From the NCBI RefSeq assembly GCF_003173615.1, contig NZ_QGNA01000004.1, positions 744,001 through 808,000 of the forward strand: a stretch of 64,000 bases of DNA, given 5' to 3'. The notes below the pieces were generated by a model. That model made no database searches and had not been told where the DNA came from. It was given only the letters and a program-made list of their open reading frames with translations. This stretch comes from Falsiroseomonas bella (lineage in GTDB: Bacteria > Pseudomonadota > Alphaproteobacteria > Acetobacterales > Acetobacteraceae). A program made the position numbers and the translations under genes. Below, one piece after another: positions 18,041 through 28,561 of the stretch; position 1 is the first letter of the stretch; every line of letters starts with the position of its first letter.

Positions 18041-18904
18041 ATGCAGCGCCTGTTGCGCGTCGGCCTGGCACAGACCGGGCCGGTGCTGACGGAGGGGTTC
18101 GATGCGGGCCTCGCCGCCGCCGAGGCGATGTTCGCCGATGCGGCCGCGCGCGGCGTGAAGTTGCTGCTTTTCTCCGAGTTGTTCCTTTCGCCCTTTTTCC
18201 CCAACCGGCTTGAGAAGGAGTTCGACCGCTTCTTCGTCACGCCCGACGGGCCCGAGGTCCGAAGGCTGCGTGAGGCCGCTGCACAGCACGGCGTCGCCGC
18301 CATCCTCGGACTTGGACTGCGCGAGAAGGCCGGCTACAGCAACGCGGCGCTGGTGGTTGATGAACGCGGCGCTGTCGTCGGCACTTATCGCAAGACGCAT
18401 ATCCCCGCTTATTTCCCGACCGACGCGCCGGGCGGTACCGGCAGTTTCGAGAAGCTCTACTTCACCCCGGGCAACACCCTGCCGGTGTTCGACCTGCTGG
18501 GCTGTCGCTTCGGCATTCAGATCTGCAATGACAGACTCTACCCCGAGCCCTCGCGGGTGCTCGCGCTGACCGGGGCTGAGGCGATCTTCATGCCGATCTG
18601 TTTCTCCACCTATGCCGATCCCGGCCGTCGCGCATCGATTTGGGAGGTGCCGCTGCGGGCCCGCGCCCATGAGAACGGGGCGTGGGTGGTGGCGGCCAAT
18701 CGCGTCGGTGTCGAGGGCCCGCGCCACCATCTCGGGCGCAGCATGGTGGTGGACCCGCGCGGCATGATCGCCGCCGAGGCAGGGATCGATCGCGACGAGC
18801 TCCTGGTGCACGACCTGGATCTCGACGAGCCGGCACGTGCTAGGAAGGACTTTCCTTGGTGGCGCGACCGCCGGCCCGATCTCTATCGCGCCATAGCGGA
18901 GTGA
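18041..18904 (+). CDS. Carbon-nitrogen hydrolase (nitrilase superfamily amidase)
   Basis: A 287-residue cytoplasmic enzyme with a complete Glu-Lys-Cys triad: E46 in FSELFLSPF, K118 in YRKTHIPAYFP, and C162 in GIQICND. The FP motif after the lysine and GRASIWEVPLRARAHENG near 205 resemble N-carbamoyl-amine or beta-ureidopropionase-type amidases, which release ammonia and CO2 from carbamoyl amines; aliphatic amidase activity is also possible. The 4-bp gap after the M19 gene suggests they act on one compound class. Confidence 0.88.
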   Translation: MQRLLRVGLAQTGPVLTEGFDAGLAAAEAMFADAAARGVKLLLFSELFLSPFFPNRLEKEFDRFFVTPDGPEVRRLREAAAQHGVAAILGLGLREKAGYSNAALVVDERGAVVGTYRKTHIPAYFPTDAPGGTGSFEKLYFTPGNTLPVFDLLGCRFGIQICNDRLYPEPSRVLALTGAEAIFMPICFSTYADPGRRASIWEVPLRARAHENGAWVVAANRVGVEGPRHHLGRSMVVDPRGMIAAEAGIDRDELLVHDLDLDEPARARKDFPWWRDRRPDLYRAIAE

Positions 18905-18984
18905 CCGAGGGCTCCCGCGGCGCGCGGAGGCCGTGAACAGACATCGGTTCGTAGGCCGCCTGGCAAAGGCGCCGCCGCGGCTCA

Positions 18985-19168
18985 CCGGGGTGCGGTGGTA
19001 GAGCGCCCGGTCGGTATTGTTTGGACCGCCGCGCTGTCCGGGCCGGATCGCAGCACGGCGCAGCGCGTGCTCAACACGCTGCGCGTCCTCGGCTTCCTGC
19101 GTCAGGTGCAGGGATCGCGACGCCATCTGCTGGCAGAGCAGCTCGCGTACCATGTTGGCCGGCGGTGA
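18985..19168 (+). pseudogene. Possible helix-turn-helix regulator scrap
   Basis: The frame ending at the TGA at 19166-19168 reads DRSTAQRVLNTLRVLGFLRQ, which resembles the recognition helix and wing of an IclR-like HTH. It has no proper start and stops almost at once. It lies next to the IS66 fragment, so it may be the stump of a regulator destroyed by insertion and deletion. Weak evidence only. Confidence 0.25.
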
Positions 19169-19200
19169 TGCCGGCGCCGACGGCATTGCCAGTCCACGGA

Positions 19201-19451
19201 TCTACGATCTTGCCTGCCGGGCCTGTGCCGGCGTGGTGGTGCAGCGACCTGCGCCGGTGCGCCTGATCGAGGGCGGGCTGCCGACGGAGGCGACGGTCGC
19301 GCATGTGATGGTCTCGCGCTACGCCGACCATCTGCCGCTGTATCGGCAGGCCGGGATCCTCGCCCGGCAGGGCATTCTCGTGGACCGCGCGACGCTGGCG
19401 GCCTGGGTCGGGACCGGTGCGGCCGAGCTCGTGCCCGTATTTCTCCGTTAA
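19201..19451 (+). mobile_element. IS66-family transposase (TnpC) internal fragment
   Basis: The frame reads YDLACRACAGVVVQRPAPVRL, then LPTEATVAHVMVSRYADHLP, then LYRQAGILARQGILVDRATLA (motifs split). This is the zinc-binding and following core of IS66 TnpC. Both ends are missing: there are no upstream TnpA/TnpB genes, no catalytic DDE region and no terminal inverted repeats that I can find. The frame stops at 19451 just after leaving homology. It is a relic of insertion between the nitrilase gene and the LysR fragment. Confidence 0.85.
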
Positions 19452-19540
19452 TGCCGGGTCGGGTCCGTTCCCGGATGTTGGCTCCCATCTGTTCCAGAAC
19501 GGATTCCGATCCGCGGAGCGCGTTCATCAGGAAGTGAGGC

Positions 19541-19836
19541 TTGATGAGGCGCGAACTGGACCTGATCCTCACGCCAGGCGCGGTGCCGATCGCCCAGGCG
19601 GTCCGTCTCGACCTGGGTGCGACGACCTATGCCTGGGTGGGCACGCGGGCGCAGATGCTGGGGCGCGACCACCTCTCACCGCGCGACCTCGCGGAGATGC
19701 CGGTGCTCATGGCGCCGCAGGGCTCCGACTCGCACCGCACGGTGGTCGACTGGTGCGAGACCGCCGGGACGCCGCTACGCCGCGCCAGTCTGTGCAACAG
19801 CCTCGCCGTGCTGGGCACGATGGTCCGCAAGAGCGT
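19541..19836 (+). pseudogene. LysR-type regulator, effector-domain fragment
   Basis: About 99 residues (from RRELDLILTPG through AVRLDLGATTYAWVGTRA and DLAEMPVLMAPQGSDSHR to LAVLGTMVRKSV) match the second half of a LysR substrate-binding domain. The DNA-binding HTH and first half are absent, and the usual C-terminal strand is replaced without a stop by the giant FG-GAP/RTX sequence. The regulator was therefore cut on the left, near the IS66 relic, and joined on the right to another gene's interior. It cannot work as a regulator. Confidence 0.7.
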
Positions 19837-22800
19837 CCTCGATCCCAGCGTCTCCGTCAGCTACCTGCAGGTCAGCGGCGGCGGGACGAAGACCGGCGGT
19901 CTGGTCAACCTCAACACGCAGAACGTCTTCGACGGCATCAGCATCACCGTCTCCAACCTGTACACGACCGATATCGTCTATCTCAGCGACCAGGTGACGC
20001 GGACGAGCTTCGTCGACATCCTGAACTATGTGGGCGTCTACCGCGTCAAGACCATCGCGGACGGGGTCCCCGTCTACCAGGAGACCGTCGTGAACGCCCA
20101 GCCCGTCCCAGGGCCGGACGCGGAGAAGAACCTCGGCCCCGACACCCTGGCCCTGATTCGGAACAGCGACGGCCCGATAGGGACCTTCGACTTCCGGGTC
20201 TGGGACCGTGTCGAGGGCGCCTGCACCGTCAACGGCGTTGCAGTGGACGGCGACGGCGAGGACCTGCAGATCGTGCTGCTCGACGTCCCGGCCTGGGCGC
20301 GCGAATTCGCCATCGGGCATGTGCTGCAGAACCTGGCCTTCGCGACGGTCAGCGATGCGCCGATTGTCGCGCGCACGCTGAAGATCGCCGTCGACGACCC
20401 GTACTATGCCGTCACCACGGCCAACATCACCGTCAACGTCACCCCGCAGAACGACGCGCCGGTCATCACCTCCAAGTCGCGCTGCGCGCCACCGATGGCA
20501 TGGCCGAGCGCACGGAGGCCCTGACCATCCGCGTGCTCGACCGCGCGGAGACCGCGCAGCTCAGCGGCTTCGGCCCGGTGACGCTGGCGGAGAACGCCGT
20601 GAGCGCCGGCCCCGTGGTGCTGGATTCCAGCGTCTTCCTGACCACCGGCGACACGCCGAAGCGCCTGACGCTGACCGGCGCGCTGGCAGAGGACACGCTC
20701 GGCATCCAGAACCAGGGCAGCGGCGCGGGGCAGATCGGCGTCAGCGGGAACACCGTGACGTGGCAGGGCGCGGCCATCGGCACCTTCACCACCGGGCCGG
20801 GCGCCCCGCTGGTCATCGACTTCCTGGACGACGTCCCCTCCGCCGCGATGCAGCCGCTGCTGCAGGCGCTGACGTTCAGCAACGCCAGCAACCAGCCCAC
20901 CGCCAGCCGCACCCTGCTGCTCGACATCGTCGATGCCGGGGGCACGCATCTCAATGCGCCGGTGGCGCCGGGCTTCACCCAGCTGACCGGCGCCGCCAGT
21001 CCCTTCGCCGGCTTGGCCGTGGCCGCCGGCAACAGCGCGCCGGCCTTCCTCGACGTGGATGGCGATGGCCGGACCGACCTGATCGCCGGCGGCAACGATG
21101 GCCGCGTGGTCTGGTGGAAGAACACCGGCAGCGGCTTCGTCGCGGTCGCGCCCGGCGGCGACAATTCGCTGCGCGACGTTGTCAATCTCTCCCAGCGCAT
21201 CGCCACGCCCGCCGTCGCCGACCTCGACGGCGACGGGCAGGCCGAGCTCGTGGTCGGCGACTTCGCCGGCGGCCTGCAGGTCTGGGAACGACGCGGCGAC
21301 GACTGGGTGCGGCAGAACGGTGCCGACAATGTCTTCCTTGCGCGATCCGTCACCGTCGCGGCGATCACGACCACCGAGGATCTCTTCGACTACAGCAACG
21401 GCATGTCCTTCGACAGCACCGTCACCTATACGCGGCCGACGCTGAGCACCGCGTCCAAACTCGGGCTGAGCGCGCCCGCCTTCGGCGACATCGACGGCGA
21501 CGGCATCGCCGACCTCGTCGTCGGCCGGGCCGATGGCGGCTTCGCCGCCTTCCGCGGCACCGGGCCCGACTTTCCCCGCTACGCGCCCGGCTTCCAGCCC
21601 TTCCTCGCCTTCGAGGTGGATCCCCTGGCAGGCATCGATGCCGGCTCGGCAAGCGGCGCGGCGCTGCTGGACGTCGATCTCGACGGACGCATCGACCTGG
21701 TCACGGGAAATGCCGCGGGCACGCTGACGGCCTATGGCATCGCCGGGACCGCCTTCGTCCCCTTCGCCACCAACCCCTTCGCCGGCGTCGTGCTGGATGC
21801 CAATGCGCGGCCTGCGGCGGCGGATGTCGATGGCGACGGGCTGCTCGACCTCGTCGTCGGCGGCGTCGGCGGCGGCTTCCAGGTGTTCCGCAGCACGCCG
21901 GCGCTCGGCGTGCCGATCGCCGTCACCGTGACGCGGCAGAACGACGCGCCGGTCATCACCTCTGCCAGCACGGTCTCGATCACCGAGGGCACGGCGGGAA
22001 TCTTCTACACGGCCCAGGCCACCGACCCCGACGGCGCCACCAACCTTGTCTGGACGCTGAGTGGCGAGGATGCGGGGCGCTTCACGCTCGACAGCTTCAG
22101 CCGCGGCCTGAAGTTCACCAATGCGCCGACCGTGAAGCCGGACTTCGAGGTGCCGACGGATGCCAATCGCGACAACGTCTACCGCGTCACGCTGAACGTC
22201 ACCGATGGCGCCGCCGTCGTCGCCAAGGACCTGACGATCACCGTGACCGACGTGCGGGAGACGACGACCCTGACGGAACTCGTCGCCAGCATGGCGGTGA
22301 CGGAAGGCGCCGCCGCGCAGCGCATCGATCCCGCCGTCACCTTCACCCAGGGCCAGTCGCTAGACGGGAAGCAGCTGATCGTCGGGGGGCTGCTGCCGGA
22401 GGACCGCGTCTCCCTGGTGAACGAGGGCTCCGGCGCCGGCCAGATCGGCTTCGACGGCAGCATCGTGACGTTCGGCGGCGACGCCATCGGCACGGCAACG
22501 GGCGGCGTCGGCGCGCCCTTCGTCGTCACGCTGAACGCGGGGGCGCACGGGCCGCAGGTAGATGCACTGATCCAGGCGCTGACCTACAGCAACGTCAGCG
22601 ACAACCCGGCCGCCACGCGGACCCTGACCTTCGACCTGATCGACGCGACCGGGCGGCACCTGAACGGCGTGGCGCAATCGACCTTCACGCTCGCCACCGG
22701 TGCGGCCAATCCGCTGGACGGGATCGATGCCGGGTTCGAGAGCGCGCCGGCGCTGGTGGACCTCGATGGCGACGGCCGCCTCGACCTCGTCTCGGGCAAT

Positions 22801-25800
22801 GACGAAGGCGCGCTGCTCGCCTGGCGGAACACTGGGACGGGCTTCGTGCCCTTCGCCGCCAATCTCTTCGCCGGCGTCGATGTGGGCCCCGTCACCGCGC
22901 CGACCTTCGCCGACCTCGACGGCGACGGCGATCCGGACCTGCTGCTTGGCGCCGGCGCGGCGACCTACCCCGGCGCCATCGTGACCGCGTGGCGGAACAC
23001 TGGCACGGCCTTCGTGCCGATGCTGCCCGACCCGTCGCCCTTCACCACCGCGACGAATGTCCTGACGCCGCAGTTCGTGCAGCTCGTGCCCGGCGGCGCG
23101 CCGGAACTGATCCTGGGCGACCTCAGCGGCAACCTGAACGCCTTCAAGCTGTTGCCCGAGGGCTACTACACCATCGATTCCGCCTACAACGCGGCGACCC
23201 CGCTGCCGACGCTGAACGGCAGCTCCGCGGCGACGCTGTTCGACCTGGACGGCGACGGCGTGGGCGAGCTGATCGCCGGCGATTCCGGCGGCGGGCTGCG
23301 CGTCTTCCGCCTGCAGGCCACCCTGAGCGGCGCGCCGAACAATGCCGCGATGGAGGCGCTGCTCGAGGCGCTGACCTACCAGAACACCAGCGCCGACCCG
23401 ACTGCGACGCGCACGCTGACCTACAGCTTCCGCGATCCCCGGCTCGCGGACTTCGCGGCCGGCTCGACGAAGCAGGTCCTCGTCACGGTGAAGGAGGTGA
23501 ACCAGGCGCCGGTCATCGACAGCCCGGCCGCCCCGACCACGATCGCCCATGCCGAGAACGGCACCGGCGCGGTCTTCACGCCGCAGGCGACGGACGCCGA
23601 CAGCGACGCGCTGACCTGGAGCCTGGTGGGCGGCGACGTCGCGTTCTTTGTCATCGATCCGCTCTCCGGCGCGGTGCACTTCGCCGCGCCGCCGAACTTC
23701 AGGGGCCCTCGCGACAGGGTCCGGCGGCAGCAACAGCTTCACGGTGGTCGTCGCGGCCAGCGACGGCATCGCCACGACACCGGGCGCGACGGTGACGGTC
23801 GAGGTGACGGATGTCGCCGAGCCCTATGCGCTGACCGGCCTCGGCGGCAGCCTGCTCGTCGGCGAGCAGGACTCGCCGACGCTTCTCGCCCCGGGCATCG
23901 GCGTGACGGGCGGCGATGCGCTGGTCGGCGCCGTGCTCTGGGTCAGCGGGCTGGCCGCGGGCGACGTGGTCTCGCTGGGCTCGCAGGGCGACGCCGCGGG
24001 CGAGATCGCGCTCGACGCCGGCATCGTCTCCTTCGGTGGCGTGCAGATCGGCACCGCCAGCGGCGGCGCCGGCAACGACTTCGTCATCGACCTCGACGAC
24101 GGCGCCACGCCCGAGGCGCTGCAGGCCCTGCTCTCCCGCCTGACCTTCGCCAATGCGGGCGAGACGCCGGCGGCAGACCGCCTTCCGACCATTGCGCTCG
24201 ACGGCAGCGGCGGCACGGTGCTGACCAGCGGCACCGTGCAGGTGCATGTTGCCGCCGTGGACGAGGCGCCGAGCGGGCCGGCGATCACGCTGGCGGCGGC
24301 GATCGAGGATAACGTCGTCCGGCTGACCGCTGCCGCGCTCCTCGCCGGCTGGTCGGACCCGGAGAGCCTCGATCTCGCCATCGCCAACCTGACGGCCTCG
24401 AAGGGCACGCTGCAGGACATCGGCGGCGGCCTCTGGGCCTACATCCCGCAGCAGGACGACGACAGCGGCGCGGTCTTCAGCTACGGCCTGTCGGATGGCG
24501 TGAACGTCGCGGATGGCAGTGCGACAATGGACCTGCTGCCGGTCAACGATGCGCCCTCCCGCCCCTTCGGCATGCCGCTGGCGGCGTTCACTGAGGACGT
24601 GGCCGCGCTGGTGACCGCGGAGCAGCTTCTCGCAGGCTCCACCGATCCGGACGGGCCCTCGCTGTCCGTCGTCAGCATCAGCGCTTCCTCCGGCACGCTC
24701 ACCGACCTCAGCGGCGGCCAATGGAGCTATCAGGGAGCGCCGGACGACGACGGTTCCGTCACCTTCATCTATCTCGTCACGGACGGCGTCGAGACGGTCC
24801 AGGGCGGGGCGGCGGCCGACATCCTCCCGGTGGACGACGCGCCGACCGGCCCCGCCGCCGCCGTGCTGCCGGCGCTCGCCGAGGATGCGAGCGGTTTGCT
24901 CCTCGCGGCCGACCTGCTCGCCGGCTGGAGCGACATCGACAGCGTGTCGCTGGAGGTGATCGACCTCGCGGCGTCCTCCGGCACGCTCGTCTTCCTCGGC
25001 GGCAGCACGTGGCGCTTCACCGGCGATGCCGACGACGACACCGCGGTGAGCTTCACCTACCAGGTCAGCGACAGCACGACGGGCGTCGCGGCCAGCGCGG
25101 TGCTCGATCGTCTGCCGGTCACCGCCGGGCTGATCCGGGCTGGCAACAGCAGGGCCGACAGCATCGCGGGCGGGGCGGACAACGACACGCTGAGCGGCCT
25201 GGCAGGCGACGACAGCCTGGTCGGCAACGGCGGCAACGACGCCCTGATGGGCTCCACCGGCAACGACCTGCTCGAAGGTGGCACTGGCCTCGACAGGCTG
25301 GTCGGCGGCAGCGGCGCCGACAGTCTCCATGGCGGCGAAGACGCGGATACGCTGATCGGCGGCGACGACATCGATCTGCTCGCCGGCGGCGCCGGCAACG
25401 ACGTCTATGACGGCGTGACGGCCGGCGACATCATCAGCGAGGCGCCCGGCGGCGGCATCGACATCGTCCGCGCCACGATCAGCTGGGCGCTGGCCGCGGA
25501 GGTGGTTAACCTCACGCTCGGCGGCCTCGCCGCGGTGAACGGCACGGGCAACGTCGGCGCCAACGTCATCATTGGCAACACCGGCGCCAACCTGCTCGAC
25601 GGCCTAGAAGACAACGACCACCTCTCGGGGCGCGACGGCAACGACACGCTGCGTGGCGGACTCGGTGCCGACACGCTGAACGGAGAGCGCGGTGCGGACG
25701 TGTTCTTCTATGGCGCGCCGGAGGAGGGCGGCGACCGCATCCTCGCCTATCGCGGCCTGGATGACACCATCCAGGTTTCCGGCACGGGTTTCGGCCTGGC

Positions 25801-26005
25801 CGTCGGCGCCGACCTCGTCGCGACCGGCCGATACGCCGCCAACACGGCAGGGGCACCGGTCGGCGTGCTCGGGCAGTTCGTCTACGACACGAACGACTTC
25901 ACGCTGTGGTGGGACGACGATGGCACTGATGCCGCCGGTCCGGTGCTGATCGCCAACCTCGCAGGCCTGAGGAACTGGTCGGGCGCGGAGATCGTGGTGG
26001 TCTGA
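19837..26005 (+). pseudogene. Giant secreted FG-GAP / cadherin-like / RTX calcium-binding protein, N-terminally truncated and frame-broken
   Basis: A coding stretch of about 2,050 codons. It contains at least eight FG-GAP/VCBS-like DxDGDGxxDLxxG units (for example near 21050, 21220, 21490, 21830, 22760, 22915 and 23245) and NDAPVITS cadherin-like domains near 20450 and 21945. Cadherin-like repeats with DDAPTGP linkers follow between 24280 and 25120. RTX nonapeptides (GGNDALMG, GNDLLEGG, GADSLHGG) run from about 25140 to 25700, with a C-terminal aromatic tail typical of type I secretion substrates. The reading frame changes twice: near 20475, where about 85-90 residues of a cadherin-like domain are missing, and near 23718, where a one-base indel in GACAGGG restores the FEGPRD-GSGGSNSF reading. 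The 5' end joins a LysR fragment. An adhesin or matrix role is likely for the ancestor. No secretion genes are adjacent. Confidence 0.8.
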
Positions 26006-26513
26006 CGCACGCGCCTGAACGCGCCACGGGTTGCCGAATTGCGTCAGGACCGGCCGTGTCCCCCGCGCGCATGCGTGCGGCAGCCCTGCGCTTCCTGCGC
26101 GGCCGCTTTCTGGCGGAACCCAGGGCCGCCCGTCTGCGCGCTCGACGGTCATCGGGCAACGCCCACGATCGGCCCGCAACACGCGACGCTGTCAGAGAAT
26201 ATCGCTCCACGGTTCCCACCGCTGCAGCAGTAGAAACCGGGAACACAACTCTCTCTGGGCTGTCGAAGACTGTCTCCGCGCCATCTTAGGGATGATCAGA
26301 AGCCGCGCTGGAATCGCCAGAATGCGCCTTCGATCTGCTCCCCTGGCGATGCCTGTCGGGGGAGGGCGGAATGGCTGGGCTGGCCGCGTTGCAACTGACC
26401 GTCCGCTTCGGGTTGCCCCGTGCTTGATCAAGGTCAAGGCCGGACGCGCCTTGCTTCGGGTCTAAGGTCTGCGTCTGCCCTGGCTTCTTCGCCAGCGCGG
26501 AGGGAGAACGCCC
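26006..26513. other. 508-bp intergenic region with FNR-type promoter at its 3' end
   Basis: Nothing gene-like is supported between the RTX gene stop and the 2-oxoacid dehydrogenase operon. Short frames on both strands lack family similarity. The last 100 bp hold an FNR/CRP-type box (26424-26437), a -10-like hexamer (26461-26466) and the ribosome-binding site of the downstream gene. The rest shows no repeat, RNA gene or mobile-element end that I can recognise. Confidence 0.5.
26424..26437 (+). promoter_or_regulatory. FNR/CRP-family box upstream of E1a/E1b/E2-dehydrogenase operon
   Basis: TTGATCAAGGTCAA matches the FNR/FixK/Dnr consensus TTGAT-N4-ATCAA with one mismatch. A -10-like TCTAAG begins 30.5 bp after the box centre, as expected for a class II (-41.5) activator site. 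This puts the transcript start near 26472 and leaves about 40 nt before the ATG at 26514. Confidence 0.65.
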
Positions 26514-27578
26514 ATGGTGACCACGACCGTCGCGCAGTTCTCGGTGACACTGCGGCGCCACCTGGATCGGGATGGCCGTTCCGTGGGGCCGCTGCCCGAT
26601 TGGGCGGCTCCATGCACGCTCATCCCGCTCTACCGCGCGATGGTGCGGACGCGCGCCTTCGACCAGAAGGCCGTCGCCCTGCAACGTACAGGGCGGCTCG
26701 GCACCTATGCCTCATCGTTGGGGCAGGAGGCGGTCGGCGTGGGCCTCGCCGCGGCGATGCGGGACGACGACGTGCTGGTGCCGAGCTTCCGCGAGCACGG
26801 CGCCCAGCTCTGGCGGGGCGTGACGATGCGCGAGCTGTTCCTCTACTGGGGCGGCGACGAGCGCGGCAGCGATTTCGGCGGGCCGCGCCAGGACTTCCCC
26901 GTCTCCGTCCCGGTCGGCAGCCACGCCCCGCATGCCGCAGGTGTCGCGCTGGCCTTTCGCCTGCGTGGCGAGCCACGTTGCGCCGTCTGCGTGCTGGGCG
27001 ACGGCGCGACCTCCAAGGGCGACGTCGCGGAGGCGCTGGTGTTCGCCGGCATCTGGCAGGTGCCGCTCGTGGTGGTGGTCAGCAACAACCAGTGGGCGAT
27101 CTCCGTCCCGCGCACCCGCCAGACCGCGGCGGCGACGCTGGCGCAGAAGGCGATCGCCGCGGGCATCGAGGGCGAGCAGGTCGACGGCAACGACGTGATC
27201 GCCGTGCGCGACGCCGTCGCCGAGGCGCTGGAGCGCGCGCGGGGCGGCGGCGGGCCGCGGCTGATCGAGGCGCTGACCTACCGGCTCTGCGACCACACCA
27301 CCGCCGACGATGCCAGCCGCTACCGCGACGATGCCGAGGTCTCCGCACATTGGCCGGAGGAACCGCTGCTGCGTCTGCGCGCGCATCTGCACGCCGCCGG
27401 CGCCTGGTCCAAGACGGAGGAGGAGGCGCTGCTGGCGGCATGCCGCGAGGAGGTCGAGCGTGAGGCGGCGGCCTGGCTCGCCACTCCGCCGCAGCCGGCA
27501 GCGACGATCTTCGCCCACACCTACGCCACGATGCCGGAGGAGCTGCGCCGCCAGGCGGCGGAGGCAGCGGTGGCATGA
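26514..27578 (+). CDS. 2-oxoacid (pyruvate/branched-chain type) dehydrogenase E1 alpha subunit, set 1
   Basis: A 354-residue TPP enzyme subunit; GGAGGGAG precedes the ATG. The thiamine-diphosphate motif starts at GDGATSKGD (about residue 162) and ends at the NNQ of VVVVSNNQWAIS. The SLGQEAVGVGLAAAM and FREHGAQLWRG segments are typical of the PdhA/BkdA family. With the overlapping E1 beta gene it decarboxylates a 2-oxoacid and hands the acyl group to E2. Pyruvate is likeliest in this stress context, but branched-chain oxoacids are possible because an amino-acid dehydrogenase sits in the same operon. No E3 gene is present. Confidence 0.9.
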   Translation: MVTTTVAQFSVTLRRHLDRDGRSVGPLPDWAAPCTLIPLYRAMVRTRAFDQKAVALQRTGRLGTYASSLGQEAVGVGLAAAMRDDDVLVPSFREHGAQLWRGVTMRELFLYWGGDERGSDFGGPRQDFPVSVPVGSHAPHAAGVALAFRLRGEPRCAVCVLGDGATSKGDVAEALVFAGIWQVPLVVVVSNNQWAISVPRTRQTAAATLAQKAIAAGIEGEQVDGNDVIAVRDAVAEALERARGGGGPRLIEALTYRLCDHTTADDASRYRDDAEVSAHWPEEPLLRLRAHLHAAGAWSKTEEEALLAACREEVEREAAAWLATPPQPAATIFAHTYATMPEELRRQAAEAAVA

Positions 27579-28561
27579 CCGCGGCGGAACTCACCCTGGT
27601 GCAGGCGGTCAACGCCGCTCTGGCGCGCGCGATGGCGGACGATCCCGCCGTCATCGTGCTTGGCGAGGATGTCGGCGTGGATGGCGGCGTGTTCCGCGCC
27701 ACCGAGGGCCTGCTGGCGCGCTTCGGCGATCGCCGCGTGCTTGACACGCCGCTGGCCGAGGCAGGCCTGGCCGGGCTCGCCATCGGCCTCGCCGCGCAGG
27801 GCATGCGGCCGGTGCTGGAGATCCAGTTCACCGGCTTCCTCTACGCCACGCTCGACCAGGTGCTGAACCACGCGGCGCGGCTGCGCAACCGCACGCGCGG
27901 GCGGCTCACCTGCCCGCTGGTGATCCGCGCGCCGAGCGGCGGTGGCATCCGCGCTGTCGAGCATCATTCGGAAAGTCCCGAGGCGATCTTCGCGCATGTC
28001 CCCGGCCTGCGCGTCGTCGTGCCGTCCTCCCCGGCGCAGGCCTATGGGCTGCTGCTCGCCGCCATCCGCGATCCGGACCCGGTGATCTTCCTCGAACCCA
28101 CGCGGCTCTATCGCGCGTCGCGCGAAGCGGTGGCGGACGACGGCGCGGCGCTGCCGCTCGACCGCTGCCGCATCCTGCGCGAGGGCGTGGACGCAACCCT
28201 CGTCGCCTGGGGTGGCCTGGTGCCGGAGGCGGTGGCGGCGGCGGACACGCTGGCGGCCGAGGGCATCGGCTGCGAGGTGATCGACTTGGCGACGATCAAG
28301 CCGCTCGACGAGGCGACGATCCTCGCCTCGGTCGGCCGCACCGGCCGGCTGGTCATCGCGCAGGAAGCGCCGCTGACCTGCGGCGTCGCGGCGGAGGTCG
28401 CGGCCCGGATCGCCGAGCGCGGTCTTGCCGACCTGCGCGCGCCGGTCCAGCGCGTTGCCGGCTGGGACACGGTGATGCCGCTGCCGCGGCTCGAAGAGGC
28501 CTACCTGCCCGGCGCGGCGCGGATCGCAGCGGCGGTCCGTCGCGCGATGGCCTGGTCATGA
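27575..28561 (+). CDS. 2-oxoacid dehydrogenase E1 beta subunit, set 1
   Basis: A 328-residue protein whose ATG overlaps the E1 alpha stop. It has the transketolase-like pyrimidine domain (VLGEDVGVDGGVFRATEGL, residues about 28-46) and PLAEAGLAGLAIGLAAQGMR, a central FMTGFLY-like FTGFLYATLDQVLNHAA helix, and a C-terminal transketolase fold with IDLATIKPLDEATI. These are the hallmarks of PdhB/BkdB. The heterotetramer with E1 alpha feeds acetyl or branched acyl groups to the lipoyl domain encoded next. Confidence 0.92.
   Translation: MTAAELTLVQAVNAALARAMADDPAVIVLGEDVGVDGGVFRATEGLLARFGDRRVLDTPLAEAGLAGLAIGLAAQGMRPVLEIQFTGFLYATLDQVLNHAARLRNRTRGRLTCPLVIRAPSGGGIRAVEHHSESPEAIFAHVPGLRVVVPSSPAQAYGLLLAAIRDPDPVIFLEPTRLYRASREAVADDGAALPLDRCRILREGVDATLVAWGGLVPEAVAAADTLAAEGIGCEVIDLATIKPLDEATILASVGRTGRLVIAQEAPLTCGVAAEVAARIAERGLADLRAPVQRVAGWDTVMPLPRLEEAYLPGAARIAAAVRRAMAWS

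Noticed and set aside
16771-18303. A 510-codon minus-strand frame
   Set aside because: It is mostly antisense to the M19 gene at 17029. Only its last 50 codons are meaningful, as the leader of the decayed TctC copy.
20406-22802. A 798-codon frame inside the FG-GAP/RTX region
   Set aside because: It is an Arg-rich alternative frame; the FG-GAP and cadherin-like repeats are in the other plus-strand frames.
19837-26513. Type I secretion genes beside the RTX protein
   Set aside because: No ABC exporter, membrane fusion or TolC-like gene lies within the window on either side.
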